Shown here in pieces: positions 1 to 11,529 of a DNA stretch of 64,000 nt (the stretch's first letter is position 1; each line of letters begins with the position of its first letter). The stretch is taken from contig OY987308.1 in assembly GCA_963920635.1 (NCBI GenBank), forward strand, positions 9,490,225 through 9,554,224. Reading direction: 5' to 3'. The notes under the pieces were generated by a model. It saw only the letters and a list, made by a program, of their open reading frames with translations, made no database searches and had not been told where the DNA came from. This stretch comes from Pseudeuparius sepicola (taxonomy: Eukaryota; Arthropoda; Insecta; Coleoptera; Anthribidae). The translations under genes and the position numbers were made by a program.

Positions 1-1
1 A

Positions 2-1011
2 ATTTTTCAATTTTTAAAAGAATATTTGCAACCTAATACTACGTATTACTTATATTTTCATCAACCCGAATTGTTGATTCCCTTCACTAATGTTTATTCC
101 GAAAAATTCAATAAAAATGATCCAAAACTAGTAAGATGCACGCAACTTATCAATACTGTCAAAAATTTAGAAGAACAAATTTTATTAATCCGCAATCACC
201 ATGAAGGTAAATGTAACCATAGAGGAATCGAAGAAACTCTTAAATATCTTAAACGAAACTATTTTTGGTCAAATATGAAAAAATCAGTAACAAATTTTAT
301 TAACGCCTGTCAAATCTGTCAAAAGACTAAGTACGCAAGGAAACTTCCTTATGTCCCTTTAGTCTTAACTGACACTCCTTCAAAACCTTTCGAAAAAGTA
401 CACATAGACGTTTTTAATTGTGACAACAAAAGTTATCTCACATTAGTAGACGCATTTTCAAAATTCGGTCAAGCTATCTTAATTCCAGGAAAATCTGCTA
501 TAAGTGTTTCAGACGCGTTAGTAAAATATTTCGCTCCGTTTGGAATTCCTCGCAATCTAGTAATAGATAGTGGTAGAGAGTTTCACAACGAAACGGTTAA
601 AGAACTTCTCAAATTACATAAAATAAACGTGCACTTTACTACGCCCGGACACCACGAATCCAATGCCGTAGTAGAACGTTTTCATTCTACAATTATTGAG
701 CACCTTTGCGTTTTAAAAGAAATTTATCCCTCAGAATCAGACCTCATGAATTACGCTGTAATTCAATTCATTCAGCAACAGACTTTACACCATTTGAATT
801 AGTTTTCGGACATACGAATTTGCGAAGTTCCGATGAAATTTTCAGCCCCAAAGAATTTTATACAAATTATGTGGAAAATCACAACAATAAACTAATCTCT
901 GTCTATCAGAAAGTACAGGAAAAAATGCAAACCCATAAGGAAAAGGTAATTTCAAAAACCAATATTAAAGGAAACTCTAATAACGAATTTCAAATTAATC
1001 AAAAAATTTAA
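2..1011 (+). pseudogene. Gypsy Pol integrase fragment (cut by window edge)
   Basis: C-terminal Pol of a Ty3/Gypsy retroelement. The frame is open to the left edge. It shows an H2C2 zinc-binding module (HHEGKCNHRGIEE, then CQICQ at roughly residues 57-97) and the integrase core with all three acidic residues in place: HIDVF, VIDSGREF and VVERFH. The frame is lost near 760-800 and the protein continues in another frame from DFTPFELVFGH to about 1011, so a small deletion has broken the gene in the region that normally follows the catalytic Glu. Integrase would join the element's cDNA to host DNA in the nucleus. The H2C2 and core sequences resemble those of the minus-strand element at 2,786-10,994 but are clearly diverged, so this is a different family of the same env-bearing group. 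Confidence 0.9.
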
Positions 1012-1017
1012 TTGGGA

Positions 1018-2013
1018 AATACGAATCTACACTTTCCACAATTATCAAAAACCGGCAGAAAATTACTGAACATATCAATCAAATCCATAATGAAAGTATT
1101 TCAAATCAAATAGTTCATTATGTATCAATATCCAGTATTTTAGATCAAATCTCTTTAAATATTAATATTATTATGAACTTTTTAAATAACGTCGAATCGG
1201 CAATTACATTTTCCAAATTACATGTTACTCATCCTGATATATTAACAGTAGACAATTTAAAGGAAATTTTGAACGAATTAGAAAACCATTATCTTAAAAG
1301 CGAAATTTTAAAAATAAATGTTCACTCCTGGTACTCAATAGTGAAAACAAACTGCTACTTTTCAAATAATAAATTAATATTTGCCATAGAATTTCCAAAA
1401 ATATTGCCCAAAATCTACCAATATTTTCATTTATTCCCTATTCCTAACAATGAAAATTCCATAATCATTCCTAATGGATTACCCTTGCACGCCACTTCAA
1501 GACATACTGTATATTTGCGACCAAGAAGAACTTAATTGGGACCCGAGAGAAGACTGCATATCAAATATAATCCACGGTAGAAGAAATTCGTGTTCTCCAG
1601 TTCCTATTGAGCAACCATCAATGATTTTTAATAAAATTAACGAAGAGTTCTTAATAATAATCAGCAATATATCAATCAAAATTAAAACAAAATGTCCTGA
1701 TGAAATATTCAAATCTATTCAAGGAAAAGTTTTGGTTCAAATCCCGCAAAACTGCAGCATCGAGTACAAGTCACTGAAATTTGGAAATACTGAAGAAAGC
1801 AAACCAGAAAAACCAATATTTTTACCAAAAATTGAAGAAAATTCAAGAAAATTAGCAAAACCCTCAAGAAAACCACTTCGCATCGACCAGTTGAACGAGT
1901 ACGTAAAAACAATCAATCCAATCAATTTAGAAGATATCACCGAAAATTCTGCAAAAGATACCTACATCCGTCCCGTATCCGACACAAAATATTATATAAA
2001 ATTGTATGCATAA
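1018..2013 (+). pseudogene. Envelope (baculovirus F-like) remnant of the Gypsy relic
   Basis: Follows the integrase fragment directly. Two overlapping frames (1173-1535 and 1474-2013) read as the middle and C-terminal part of an errantivirus-type envelope protein, the family related to baculovirus F fusion proteins. The stretch NNVESAITFSKLHVTHPDI aligns with LENAIMFAKLNTLHSSI in the env of the 2,786-10,994 element. Signal peptide, furin site, fusion peptide and a clear final membrane anchor are missing, so a deletion has joined the Pol end to mid-env. A purine tract (aggagg) follows at about 2033, but no LTR could be recognised after it. Non-functional. Confidence 0.7.
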
Positions 2014-2470
2014 CTCCTCCCCCCAAATTTCCAGGAGGTATATCTATGCGTGTGAGAATTATTAAACTTTTAAATTTGTGCAAAAAGTTATAATACCTAC
2101 CTAATTGTGATTTTATAAGGTAAATGCTTTGTTTTCAAGGTCCCGCAGAAATTATTAAATGCAAACATGCAACAAATTGTTTCGGGGATTTATTATAAAT
2201 ATTCCAGGAATATTCATATTACATTCGAAACAAGGAACGGAGAACTCCCTTTACATTAAAATCCTATTCACTCATATACCTACGCCAACGAAGTAAATAA
2301 ATTAATCATTGAAGTTATTAGTAATTCAACTATAAACAAAACTCGTTGTGGGTGAAGCCCTGCTTGACATAATATGTATGGGGATTTGAATACACGAATA
2401 TTGTACATTTTTGTTAAAATTATCATTAAACCCTGAACCTATTTTCCTGGCGGTGAGAATGATGGAATCG
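2014..2470. other. Non-coding, no gene seen
   Basis: AT-rich sequence between the Gypsy relic and the foldback element. It probably includes the decayed LTR of the relic. The short motif GAAGCCCTGCTTG near 2357 recurs in similar form near 37,755 and 43,970. Nothing else could be assigned. Confidence 0.5.
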
Positions 2471-2785
2471 GGGCCGTGCGGACGGGTGTGAAGTTAGCCA
2501 TGGTTTCTCATCCACGGTTCTAAAAAATCCCGGCCACGGCAAACATCTGGCAACACCGCATATGATCGGGGTATGGCCACAGCCACGGTTTTACGCGCCG
2601 CCAGAGCATTTCTCATCCACGATTCTTATATGTACTTTTGTTGTTACACGGATGATTCAACCACGGTTCGACTATATAGAAAGGCCTCCATACCGGCTTA
2701 ACCCCAAACATACTTCCCCAAATTACTTGTCTGGCCGTACAAAAAAAAAATGATGGAAGAAAATTGTTAAAACTTGGTATTTCCC

Positions 2786-3008
2786 AGTTAAATTAACGAT
2801 TTCGAAAAATACGTTTTTAAAACAATTTATTTGACAGTTACAACAGGGCAGCGTCTACTGCTACAAGACAAGATAGAACTGATTAACAATGGAGCAAAGC
2901 TTAAATATATAGGGATACAAAATGCAACTTAGCCTACACGTGCCCGCGCACTCAGCACTTTGTCTGCACTTTAACACAATCAGGACCATTGTTCATAGCG
3001 ACGTAACT
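2786..3008 (-). repeat. 3' LTR of the errantivirus-like element
   Basis: Identical to 10,772-10,994 except for one base (aacaatgg against aacaatag). Flanked outside by the tccc duplication and inside by the polypurine tract. Confidence 0.93.
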
Positions 3009-3020
3009 CCTCCCTCCTTA
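3009..3020 (-). other. Polypurine tract of the errantivirus-like element
   Basis: On the element strand TAAGGAGGGAGG, directly before the 3' LTR. Primes plus-strand DNA synthesis in this class of element. Confidence 0.8.
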
Positions 3021-3880
3021 AGACGAAAATATCAACCTGGAGGGTTGTTTTTCCGTTTCCTTCTCCACCATTTCAAATTTGACTTGTCCTCTTCTTTTCT
3101 TGAATTTTCTTTGATATATTTTCCATCCAATATATCCAATAAGTAATAGAAAAATAATAATGATGCTTGTAGCGAATCCATAGCTGAGGGTATGTATCTT
3201 CTGAATATCGGGGACTTGCAATAGTGTAGACTTTTCCTGAAGCTTGTGAATATTTTCTAAGTTAATAGTTTGGAGTTGAAGTGGCTTCGCTCGTAGGTAG
3301 TTAAAGTTGAGGTCATTTATTCCAATTTCTGGTAAATTAAACGGTTTTCCATTTATTTCTTCATTTTTATTAATAAATTGGAAATCTTTGACTTTGATTT
3401 GACAATTTCCTGGCAAATGTATCAAATTAGGTTCGCTGATAATTTTGATTTCTTCTTTCTTTTGACAATTTGTTGAAATTTTGAGTGTTTCTTCGGCAGG
3501 AATAGCAATAATGTATTCACTGTTGATCGCTTGGATTATTGGGTTATTATGTTAATTGATAAACCATGACAAAACTTTCCTTCGGCTTCTTTTATCATGG
3601 AAATTATGCATTCGTTTGAGTGAGGCGTGAGTGAATTTTGACAAATATACATATTTTCAATCTTGGGACATTCCTCGTTCTGGAACTGTTGTTGGTTCGA
3701 GCCAAGTATAAGGTAAGGGTGACTCGGGATAACAATTGAATTTTTAATTGGGATTGGGAACAATCGATATGTTTGAAATTTTTCGTGTGAAAATATTGGA
3801 AAATGAATTGCAAATATAATTTTATCATTATTAAAGTTTACTTGTATTCCAGCGAGTTCATAATAAGAAATTACATTTTT
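3018..3880 (-). pseudogene. env: Envelope C-terminal part, frameshifted, with membrane anchor
   Basis: Continuation of env in at least three frames (fragments 3604-3828, 3536-3763 and 3018-3425). Cysteine-bearing ectodomain sequence is seen in the middle pieces. The last fragment carries a single membrane span (TSIIIIFLLLIGYIGWKIY) followed by a basic, charged cytoplasmic tail, ending just before the polypurine tract. At least three lesions separate this from the N-terminal part, so no full envelope protein can be made from this copy. Confidence 0.8.
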
Positions 3881-4747
3881 TTATTTTAAAATGGATTCAA
3901 TAGAGCATAAATTTTTCAAATATTTAATCATGGAACGTAATTGCAATGCAGAAATTATTGAACTATGTAAAGTATTAAGTTTTGCGAACATTATCGCGTT
4001 TTCCAAATTATCGAGAAAAGTTATGAGATTTTGACAATTAAGAATAGTTTGATCCAAAATGTTTTGTGCTTGTAAATATGCAGAAATATCGTTAATGGTT
4101 TTATTGATATTAACCTCAAAATTTTCTAATTTTTCTTTTATCAAATTTTGATTTGATTGCAAAATTGTTATAGTAGAATTATAATTATCAATAAGTTGCT
4201 TTGTTAATGAGATTTGTAGAGAAACTTCCTTCGTAAAGGATTGCTGATTATTTTGAAGTGCGTAAATCGCTTTATCATACTTTTCACCATCGTCAGAATC
4301 TAGTGTGCCAAAAAGCCATTTTGAAGCTTTACCTACGATATTTATTAAACCTCTCTTACTTCTATTATGGGGAGTAATATTGTCTAATTTTCTTTCTACT
4401 TCCATTATTAAATATTCTACATGTTGTAGTAGGTTATATAAAACATTAGAATAGGAGTTAGTAGCGATTTCTGATATATTATTTTTATCTAAAGATAATT
4501 TCATGATGCTATAAAATTTACGCATATTATTTAATTGATTAATTATAGGATTAATTTTAATATAGTGAATAAAAGTGTGTTTTGTTTCAGTAATTTTTGT
4601 ATCTCCTAACTGGAAAGGTAGTAAAGGAGTTTTTATAGGTGTAAAAGTCATTTCAGTCGTCGTTGTCAGTGTCAAAACTGGAGTCAAGATTAATAACGTT
4701 GTCGTCAGGGACAGCATAACTGCAGGAAGGAATTGTATCAATGTCAA
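3881..4747 (-). pseudogene. env: Envelope N-terminal part (baculovirus F-like)
   Basis: 288-residue frame with an N-terminal signal peptide (hydrophobic [15 protein letters not shown] after a short lead), N-glycosylation sites, a furin-type site HNRSKRG at about residue 130, and directly after it a glycine/hydrophobic fusion-peptide-like segment containing GLINIVGKASKWLFG. Heptad-rich sequence with several NxS/T sites follows. This is the F1/F2 layout of errantivirus env and baculovirus F proteins, which fuse membranes at cell entry. A stop at about 3881 ends it early, and the rest is found in other frames down to 3018. The start overlaps the Pol end, so env is probably expressed from a spliced RNA. 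Broken as found. Confidence 0.85.
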
Positions 4748-7304
4748 TATCCTGTAAACAAGGGTTTAAATTAGATTTTGGGCGTTTTAATTGCGATTTG
4801 TGAATAATATTGTCATCGGAAGTTTTGACTTTTGTCCCTAAATCTTCCTTAATTTCGATTTTCGTATGTTTTGGTTTGGTTTTATCCCTTAATGACGCTT
4901 TATTTTTCTGGAATTGAACAGTACAAGGCTCGTAATTTTGTGGTTCTTCCCTATCCTTGTTGTGGCTTGTATTTTGTTTATGTTTTTCGCTTAGTGAAAC
5001 CTCATGAATTTTATCAAAAATTATTTTTAATTTGTTTTTTCGCTCATCTATGTACTGGTTTAGTATTATTTCATCTGTGATGTCGAATGGGTCGAGGGCA
5101 CTGGTGTGACCGTTAATAATATCAAAAGGCCTTTGTTTTGTCGTACTATGAACGGAATTATTGTAACCTAATATAGCATACTGCATTAATTGTTTTATTT
5201 CCGAGTTCGGATGAGTAAGTTTTAGTACGCGTATACTATCAAGTAGCGTATTATGTAATCTTTCTATATTACTATTACTGTTCGAGTTACCGGGTGTCGT
5301 AAAATGTAGATTTGCATTATGAAGTTTACAAAAATCAGTAAGAAGACTTGTTTTGAACTCAGTACCGTTATCGCATGTTATTGATTTTGGTATTCCAAAG
5401 TGTGATACAAAATTAAAAATTCCATCCATTACATCAGTTGAATTACATGATTCTAAAGGATAAGCTTGAGCGTATTTTGAGAAAACATCAATTATTGTCA
5501 AATACTTTCTTCCTAAAATTTGAAAAGTGTCCATATGTATGGATTCAAAAGGTTGTGACGGAGTTGTAGTTAAAGCAAATTTTATTTTAGGTGGGTTCCT
5601 ATCATATTTAGCATTACAATATTCGCATCTATTAATATATTCCGTTATGTCATTTTTCATATTGGGCCAATAATATAATTTTTTCAAAGCTAACAGAGTT
5701 TCGTTTATGCCACGATGACATGTCTTTGTTTCATGATGGTATCGTAACAGTTCTTGTTGACGATCCTTTTCAGTTACATCGGTTAAGAAAATGTTAGAGA
5801 AATTAAGTTTATACGCATGATTTTTGAAAGTTTTTGCTAGTAAATTGCAGATTCTCGGTTTCAAATCAATTTCACTCTCTTGAATATAAATACTGTAGAG
5901 TAGTTTCGGATTTATGTATTCCTTGAAAAATTTAATTAATTCATAAGCATAATTTTTCCGTGTTAGGTAGACAGTTAATCTAATTTTATTGGGAAAAGGA
6001 CATGTCTTTATAACATGATATCTTCCAGAATCTTTTAAAATAAGTATAATTTGATTAGTATAAGTGTTTAGACAATATTCAGTTATTGGAATGGTTAAAA
6101 TTGGATCTTCTATTGCAGAATGAACAGTTTCAATTCTGTTTCTATTTTTAATAAGTTCTTCAATCTCTCCGGTAGGTTTAATTAGAATATCGGATATTAT
6201 ATTTATTTTTGGTTTTGAACGATTTTCATTTACTTCACGATTTTCTTCGGGGAATTCGGCCTCTAAATATTCTCTGATTTCATCATTAGTTATAGGGTTA
6301 TTAAAAAATCTATGAATTTCTTCATCAATATCACCGGGATTTCCTAAAATTGACTGATTCTCGATAGCGTTAAGGTCATTGTTATTTTGATTTTTCCTAA
6401 CCTTTTCTTTTTGTTCTTTTAAAAATTCGTCTAACTTTAATTCGAATTCTAAATCCGGGTTACTTAATTGAAAATTATTTTCAGGAATATATTTTACTGT
6501 TATCTTGTTTCCGTCAACGGTACGTTCTTTATAAAATTGTATTGGTTCTTCGAAATTAATTGTTCGTTGATCTTTGTTTAGAGAAATTTTTATGTTTTTT
6601 GGTACACCATATATAGGTTCTGGTGGACTTTCATTTGCAGAAAAAATCGGGTTTACTTCTGAAATATCATTATCTATGTAGCAAATGACTATTTCCGCTT
6701 GCACAGATTTAAAAATAAAATTAATCATTTCTTTCATTATATTCCAATCTAATTGGTCAAGACCGCATCCTATCCTTGGCATAGCTAAATGTTTTATGTC
6801 ATTTTTGATCACATGACTTCGTAAGTTTTTAAGACAAGTAAATATGTTATAGTAAGTCGGTTTCTCATAAAAGTGTTTCTTAGTAATTAAATAATATATA
6901 AAACGTTTTCTAGTATTTATAACTGTTAATATTCCTACTTCGCCTACTTGTTTGTTTTGTTTCTTTAATTTAGCAACGTTATCATACCTTTCTTTAAATT
7001 CGGCTGCAATACCAGCGCTCATTTTAAAATCGGACGACACACAATGTGCCAGTGAGTACCTCTCGGGCATCTCAAATAAATTTCTTTTTATTTCAACAAC
7101 ATTACCATTATTTTCATTGTTATCATTATTTTCTATAATTTTCCTAAATTCATAATATTCTTTATCAATATCATAAAATAAAATGTTATTTACATTATCG
7201 TCATCAAATTGAATACGAGATAATGAATCTGCATTAGTATTTATTTTTCCTTTTTTGTATTTAATTTCATAGTCGTATTCTTCTAGTTTCAACCTCCAGC
7301 GCAC
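4653..7304 (-). CDS. pol: Pol part 2: RNase H tail, macro domain, integrase
   Basis: An 883-residue open frame, in truth the tail of Pol; its frame is open upstream to about 7475, covering DHKPLQWLF of RNase H. Order: RNase H end ([15 protein letters not shown], 17-31); a macro domain at about 70-213; a linker of about 300 residues; an H2C2 zinc module ([12 protein letters not shown] then CEYC); the integrase core with its DDE triad ([20 protein letters not shown]); and a long acidic tail. The macro domain reads [46 protein letters not shown]. These are the signature blocks of TARG1/OARD1-type macro domains, whose catalytic Lys and Asp (known from human TARG1) match K142/K143 and D183. Such enzymes remove ADP-ribose from proteins. 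The last 95 bp overlap env. The frame is intact from RNase H to its stop, so the macro domain is not an assembly join. Confidence 0.9.
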   Translation of the reverse strand: MRWRLKLEEYDYEIKYKKGKINTNADSLSRIQFDDDNVNNILFYDIDKEYYEFRKIIENNDNNENNGNVVEIKRNLFEMPERYSLAHCVSSDFKMSAGIAAEFKERYDNVAKLKKQNKQVGEVGILTVINTRKRFIYYLITKKHFYEKPTYYNIFTCLKNLRSHVIKNDIKHLAMPRIGCGLDQLDWNIMKEMINFIFKSVQAEIVICYIDNDISEVNPIFSANESPPEPIYGVPKNIKISLNKDQRTINFEEPIQFYKERTVDGNKITVKYIPENNFQLSNPDLEFELKLDEFLKEQKEKVRKNQNNNDLNAIENQSILGNPGDIDEEIHRFFNNPITNDEIREYLEAEFPEENREVNENRSKPKINIISDILIKPTGEIEELIKNRNRIETVHSAIEDPILTIPITEYCLNTYTNQIILILKDSGRYHVIKTCPFPNKIRLTVYLTRKNYAYELIKFFKEYINPKLLYSIYIQESEIDLKPRICNLLAKTFKNHAYKLNFSNIFLTDVTEKDRQQELLRYHHETKTCHRGINETLLALKKLYYWPNMKNDITEYINRCEYCNAKYDRNPPKIKFALTTTPSQPFESIHMDTFQILGRKYLTIIDVFSKYAQAYPLESCNSTDVMDGIFNFVSHFGIPKSITCDNGTEFKTSLLTDFCKLHNANLHFTTPGNSNSNSNIERLHNTLLDSIRVLKLTHPNSEIKQLMQYAILGYNNSVHSTTKQRPFDIINGHTSALDPFDITDEIILNQYIDERKNKLKIIFDKIHEVSLSEKHKQNTSHNKDREEPQNYEPCTVQFQKNKASLRDKTKPKHTKIEIKEDLGTKVKTSDDNIIHKSQLKRPKSNLNPCLQDIDIDTIPSCSYAVPDDNVINLDSSFDTDNDD
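6666..7097 (-). other. Macro domain (TARG1/OARD1-like) within Pol
   Basis: Domain-level annotation of residues about 70-213 of the frame above. The ADP-ribose-binding start ([15 protein letters not shown]), the YYLITKK block and the GCGLD loop follow each other at the expected spacing, and the domain has about the family's usual length. It is flanked by the RNase H tail and the linker before integrase, so it would be released or carried as part of the Pol polyprotein. Macro domains are established in alphavirus and coronavirus polyproteins as antagonists of host ADP-ribosylation. A like role here is inference. Confidence 0.88.
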
Positions 7305-7458
7305 TAAACGTGAGTTTGGTTCTTTGAGGTTGAATAACCATTGTAATGGTTTGTGATCAGTAATTATTGTAAACTTTCTTCCAAATAAATACGGTCTAAA
7401 GTAATTTGTAAAATAAACGATAGCTAAAAGTTCTTTTTCTATAGTGCTATAATTTTGT

Positions 7459-8925
7459 TCAGCGGGACTTAATGTCTTCCTTTCGCAAAAATTCCGATTT
7501 GTCTAACTGAATTTTAAACCTAGCTTTTCTCAGTGTAGTAAATAATAACTTTAAATTAGAAATATGTTCTGTAAGATTTGTTGAGAATACTATTATATCG
7601 TCCATATAAAGTAAACAAATTTTTCCTTGTAACTCCCGAAGTACATTATCCATAACTCTCTGAAAACTTGCCGGGGCATTTTTTAAACCAAAGGGCATTC
7701 GAACATATTCATAGTGACCATTTTCAACAGTAAAAGCAGTTTTTTCTACTGAGTTCTCATTCATTTCAATTTGATGAAAACCTGACGCGAGGTCAATGGT
7801 CGAAAAATATTGACAACGGCCTAGTTTGTCTAAAATGTCATTAATATTCGGTAAGGGATACCTATCATCAATAGTTTTTTCATTTACTTTACGATAATCT
7901 ACCACAATTCTCCACTTTTGGGTTCCGCTAGCGTCTAACTTTTTCGGGACAATCCAAATTGGGCTACTCCATGGGCTTTGACTATGACGAATAATACCAT
8001 CGTCTAACATTTTTGAAATTTGTTTTTGAACCTCATTTTTATGAATAAAAGGATACCTATAAGATTTCGTATAAATTGGGATTTCGTCAGTAGTTCTTAT
8101 TTCATGTTTTATCTGATTAGTAAAAGTTAATTTGGAATCATCATTATGAAAAATATCTCGAAATTCATTACAAAGTTTAAATAAAGCGTTCTTTTCCTCT
8201 TCGTTCAAATGATCCATCCTAATCGTGTTCCTAACATCTATATTGTCAGAATTATTTTTCCCAGTGTATGTGAAATTTTCAATATTAAATAAATAAAAGT
8301 CATCTTTGCGTTTGTTAGAAAATTCTTGCACCTGCATGGGCTCTACAAAAGTTAATTGTATTGTCTTATCTGTATTATTATGAACCTCGGTATAAGCAAA
8401 GCCTTTGTTTGCTGTCGTTAATGTTTCAAGAAAATAAAGTCCGTTTATATTACTTTCTGGGACAATGATATCTTTATTAAATTTATTCACTGGTATTTTA
8501 GCTGAAAGCGCCTCGTGTGCGTTAACTGAAATGGAGTATTGTTTATCATCCGGTCGCCTATAATAAAAAGGAATTGTTGTTACATGGTTGACAAGAATAT
8601 CATTTTCGAGGTCAATATGGAATTTTAATTTCTTTAAATCGCGTAAGCCTATAATGCCATCAAAATAAGGGTGGAAATCAAATAAAATTATCGGAATGAC
8701 CATATCAGTGTTTAGTTCTTCTGGAGCCGGAATATTGGCTCTGAATTTAATTTCTGTTTCGCCTAAACTCGTTTTGACTTGCGTGGGACAAGTATAAATA
8801 CAATTTGGAAAATATTTTTCTACGATAGAAGGTCTTAAAATTGAATGAAAACAACCTGTATCGATAAGCAATTTCATTTTGGGATTTTTAATTTGAATAT
8901 AAGCTAAACTGTTATGTTGTTCCAC
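7459..8925 (-). pseudogene. pol: Pol part 1: protease and reverse transcriptase, 3' truncated
   Basis: Begins with a retropepsin ([10 protein letters not shown], active-site Asp-Thr-Gly). The reverse transcriptase follows with [29 protein letters not shown] and the catalytic [11 protein letters not shown]. The frame stops directly after SEFLRKE, where the RT thumb should continue. The sequence resumes in another frame at [18 protein letters not shown], mid-RNase H. Roughly 130 residues expected for this family (RT connection and the first RNase H acidic motif) are absent, so a deletion of about 0.4 kb with a frameshift lies near 7470. The enzyme cannot be active as encoded. The protease frame is open upstream of the annotated Met and overlaps gag in the -1 phase. 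Confidence 0.9.
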
Positions 8926-8954
8926 ATAAATTTCGACTATTTCTTTTTCCTGGT

Positions 8955-10400
8955 TTATTTCTTCCGTTTGGGAGGATGACTCACCAATGGAAAATTTCCG
9001 GAGTTAATTTTTTGAGTTTGAATTTGATTTTGGGGTTCATTCTGAGAAATAGTTTGGTCATACGCATCGCGCATTGACTGTGTTGAATTATTACTCGCGT
9101 TTTCATTATTAATTTGATATAGTTCTTCGACTATAGCGTTATTTTGCGGCTGATAATTATTTCGGGGAAAATTATTCTGTCGTGCTGAAAAGCTTCTGTG
9201 TACATTAGAAGGTACACGCGAATTTGTTGACATAGCTTCTGGGTTTCCAAAATTTGTGTTATTAAAAGTATTATTTCTAGTCATTTGGGAATTGACTTGC
9301 ATAGGCTCGTATTGCCTTTGTATATTTTGTCCTGTGGGTCTAAAAACGTTACGGGGTGGTCCAAAAACTTGTCTGTTCGTGGGAAAACGTCTCTGTTGGT
9401 TATTAAAGTTTGGTTGAATGTTAATGGGTTGGCTTGGGAAGTTTGGTCTAGTTGAAAAATTCTGATTTTGGAAATTATTCCTAAAAGGTTGGTTATTATA
9501 ACTTTGGAAATTATTTCTAGGGAAATTATTTTGATAACTAGGACGAGGGAAGTTATTTTGCAAATTGTTCTGATAGTTAGGGCGAGAAAAATTACTTTGT
9601 GAGAAATTATTTTGTCTTTGATATGTTCTCTGATTATTTTGTGGAAAACTTGGAAAATTACTTTGAGAACTACTTTTAAAAATATTTTGGGTATAGTTAA
9701 AATTTTCTTCTTGAATTATTAGTGTCATTGCATCTTCGAGAGATGCAGGTTCCTTCAAACGAATGATAGTCTGTAGGGGACCTGTCAAACCTCTAACAAA
9801 AGTCCTTAAACATAATTCATCATATTGCCTAACATAAATTTCTTTAGCGACCTGGGTTAAGTATACATCTGAATTCACTTTTTGTCTCAGATTACTCCTC
9901 ATAACCTGAAGTCGTTTTGCGAAATCTAAAGGAGATTCATTTTTAAATGGCCTAGCCGTAAATAAGTCCTGCTCTAGGCACTCCAAATTGCGACGATCAC
10001 CAAAGCATTGATTTAGTGCGTCCTTAATTTTCTGCCACGTATTTAACTCATTGCGGCAACCTATCAATAATTCAGCGCGTCCAGTGAGTTTCATCTGAAC
10101 CGCTCTGACTAAGTAATTTTTTAAAAGTTCATCATTTATGCCATCATAAGTTTCAAAAAGGTAATCACATGACGAGATAAATTTCGGCAAGGAAGTTGCA
10201 TTGCCGTCAAAATTAGGAATTGTTTCTACATACATCTTAAGCATTGGTAGGTTAAGTTTTTCGTCTGCCATTGCGATTATTTTATTTTTACTTTCTTCTT
10301 TAATAACTTGGTTAACGTCAGATGAACTACTTGGTTCGTCAAAACTTAAACTTGATGAAAATAAACTTGTAAGATCCTCAATATCAACGTCACTCATCAA
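8955..10400 (-). CDS. gag: Gag of the errantivirus-like element
   Basis: Complete 481-residue frame. The N-terminal half is a helical capsid-like Gag core (about residues 50-235, with [19 protein letters not shown] and [13 protein letters not shown]). The C-terminal half is low complexity, rich in Asn, Gln, Phe and Arg, with repeated NNF/RNNF motifs, and probably binds RNA. No CCHC zinc knuckle is visible, as is common in errantivirus-type Gag. It ends in a basic PPKRKK. Gag forms the particle shell in the cytoplasm. The next frame (protease-RT) lies in the -1 frame and is open through the gag stop, so Pol is probably made by -1 frameshifting, although no canonical slippery heptamer was found. 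This is the only gene of the element that is wholly intact. Confidence 0.9.
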   Translation of the reverse strand: MMSDVDIEDLTSLFSSSLSFDEPSSSSDVNQVIKEESKNKIIAMADEKLNLPMLKMYVETIPNFDGNATSLPKFISSCDYLFETYDGINDELLKNYLVRAVQMKLTGRAELLIGCRNELNTWQKIKDALNQCFGDRRNLECLEQDLFTARPFKNESPLDFAKRLQVMRSNLRQKVNSDVYLTQVAKEIYVRQYDELCLRTFVRGLTGPLQTIIRLKEPASLEDAMTLIIQEENFNYTQNIFKSSSQSNFPSFPQNNQRTYQRQNNFSQSNFSRPNYQNNLQNNFPRPSYQNNFPRNNFQSYNNQPFRNNFQNQNFSTRPNFPSQPINIQPNFNNQQRRFPTNRQVFGPPRNVFRPTGQNIQRQYEPMQVNSQMTRNNTFNNTNFGNPEAMSTNSRVPSNVHRSFSARQNNFPRNNYQPQNNAIVEELYQINNENASNNSTQSMRDAYDQTISQNEPQNQIQTQKINSGNFPLVSHPPKRKK

Positions 10401-10753
10401 ATAAATATATCAAAATCTTCAAAAATAACTTAAAACCTTCAAAAATATCGTAAAAATCTTCAAAAATACCGTAAAAAATAAGGAATAAAAATAGGAATCC
10501 AAAGGAACACTTGACTCTTACCAAAAGCTGGTTCTGGTCGCCGGCCAAAGTCCTAAGGTGAGCAATATCTTGTCTGTAGCTCCTGCGGTGTTGGCTGCCA
10601 GGGGTTGATCCAGGGGCTGCTGCTGCGATGCCTCGAAGATCAGGTTGTTGGACGACGTCTTCAAGATAAAAATCTTTCAGCTTCTCGCGACGCGGTAGAA
10701 TGCGGTGCCGATACCGTGGGGATTCCAAACTACGGTCGCGGAAACTGGACGCA

Positions 10754-10772
10754 CGTCCTACCGACTGCGCCA
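10754..10772 (-). other. Primer-binding site of the errantivirus-like element
   Basis: On the element strand TGGCGCAGTCGGTAGGA, immediately after the 5' LTR and sharing its last T. Expected to pair with the 3' end of a tRNA, by memory tRNA-Ser as in 17.6/297. Confidence 0.75.
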
Positions 10773-10994
10773 GTTAAATTAACGATTTCGAAAAATACGT
10801 TTTTAAAACAATTTATTTGACAGTTACAACAGGGCAGCGTCTACTGCTACAAGACAAGATAGAACTGATTAACAATAGAGCAAAGCTTAAATATATAGGG
10901 ATACAAAATGCAACTTAGCCTACACGTGCCCGCGCACTCAGCACTTTGTCTGCACTTTAACACAATCAGGACCATTGTTCATAGCGACGTAACT
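10772..10994 (-). repeat. 5' LTR of the errantivirus-like element
   Basis: The promoter-bearing LTR on the element strand. Followed (lower coordinates) by a primer site TGGCGCAGTCGGTAGGA, of the type used by Drosophila 17.6/297-group elements, which are primed by tRNA-Ser (from memory). Confidence 0.93.
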
Positions 10995-11234
10995 TCCCGC
11001 ACAAAAAAATTCCCCATTTCTTTATGATTCGATGTGCGCCAACGGCACCCGATAGAAACTGTTGGGGAGGCTCCCCCCGCACACCCCATACAACCCCGAA
11101 TCATTTGCCAGGCCGTAGGAAAAAAACGACAGGCGAAAAACTGCTGAAACTCTGTATTTCCGAGACAAAAAAATTCGCCATTTCTTTATGATTTGATGTG
11201 CGCCAACGGCACCTAGTAGAAACTGTTGGGGAGG

Positions 11235-11478
11235 TGTGGTGCTTGTTTGAATCGACAGGTATTATAATTTTTGTTTAATATTATCATTGTTGATAAAATA
11301 AGATATTCCTTGAAACCGTGTTGCTAGGGATATATATATAAAAATAATAAAAAAAGAACCACAACAGATTAAAGAGTATTACTACTTATTATTTTTGGAG
11401 TCAGAAATCAAGAACAATAATTACTAAATTCTAAGTTAACATTCTTCAAATAAGTGGCACACACCATAATACGCCATA
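11235..11478 (+). repeat. 5' LTR of CsRn1 copy 1
   Basis: 244 bp. Differs from the 3' LTR by an insertion in the TATATATA region near 11,330 and a few substitutions. Confidence 0.85.
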
Positions 11479-11480
11479 AT

Positions 11481-11498
11481 TGGTGACCCCGACGTGAT
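11481..11498 (+). other. Primer-binding site, tRNA-Trp type
   Basis: TGGTGACCCCGACGTGAT, two bases after the 5' LTR. Complementary to the expected CCA end of insect tRNA-Trp over most of its length. Confidence 0.75.
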
Positions 11499-11529
11499 GT
11501 TGAAGCAAGAAACATCGAAGAAGAAATTA

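Larger units (their letters stand above)
2786..10994 (-). mobile_element. Errantivirus-like Gypsy retroelement (gag-pol-env), minus strand
   Basis: 223-bp LTRs at 2786-3008 and 10,772-10,994 that differ at one visible position. They start AGT and end ACT on the element strand. The target duplication is tccc (2782-2785 and 10,995-10,998), the 4-bp length usual for errantiviruses. The polypurine tract abuts the 3' LTR at 3009-3020 and a primer site beginning TGGCGCAGTCGG abuts the 5' LTR at 10,754-10,772. Gene order on the minus strand is gag, protease-RT, RNase H-macro-integrase, env. The copy is young by its LTRs yet defective: there is a deletion between RT and RNase H and several breaks in env. 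It sits in the left arm of the foldback element. Confidence 0.93.

Noticed and set aside
3604..3828. Separate small gene on the minus strand
   Set aside because: It is one frame of the broken env between the furin-site part and the membrane anchor, not an independent gene.
1..10994. One single rearranged retroelement from 1 to 10,994
   Set aside because: The relic at 1-2,013 is on the plus strand and diverged in sequence, while the minus-strand element has its own paired LTRs and target duplications and lies inside foldback sequence.
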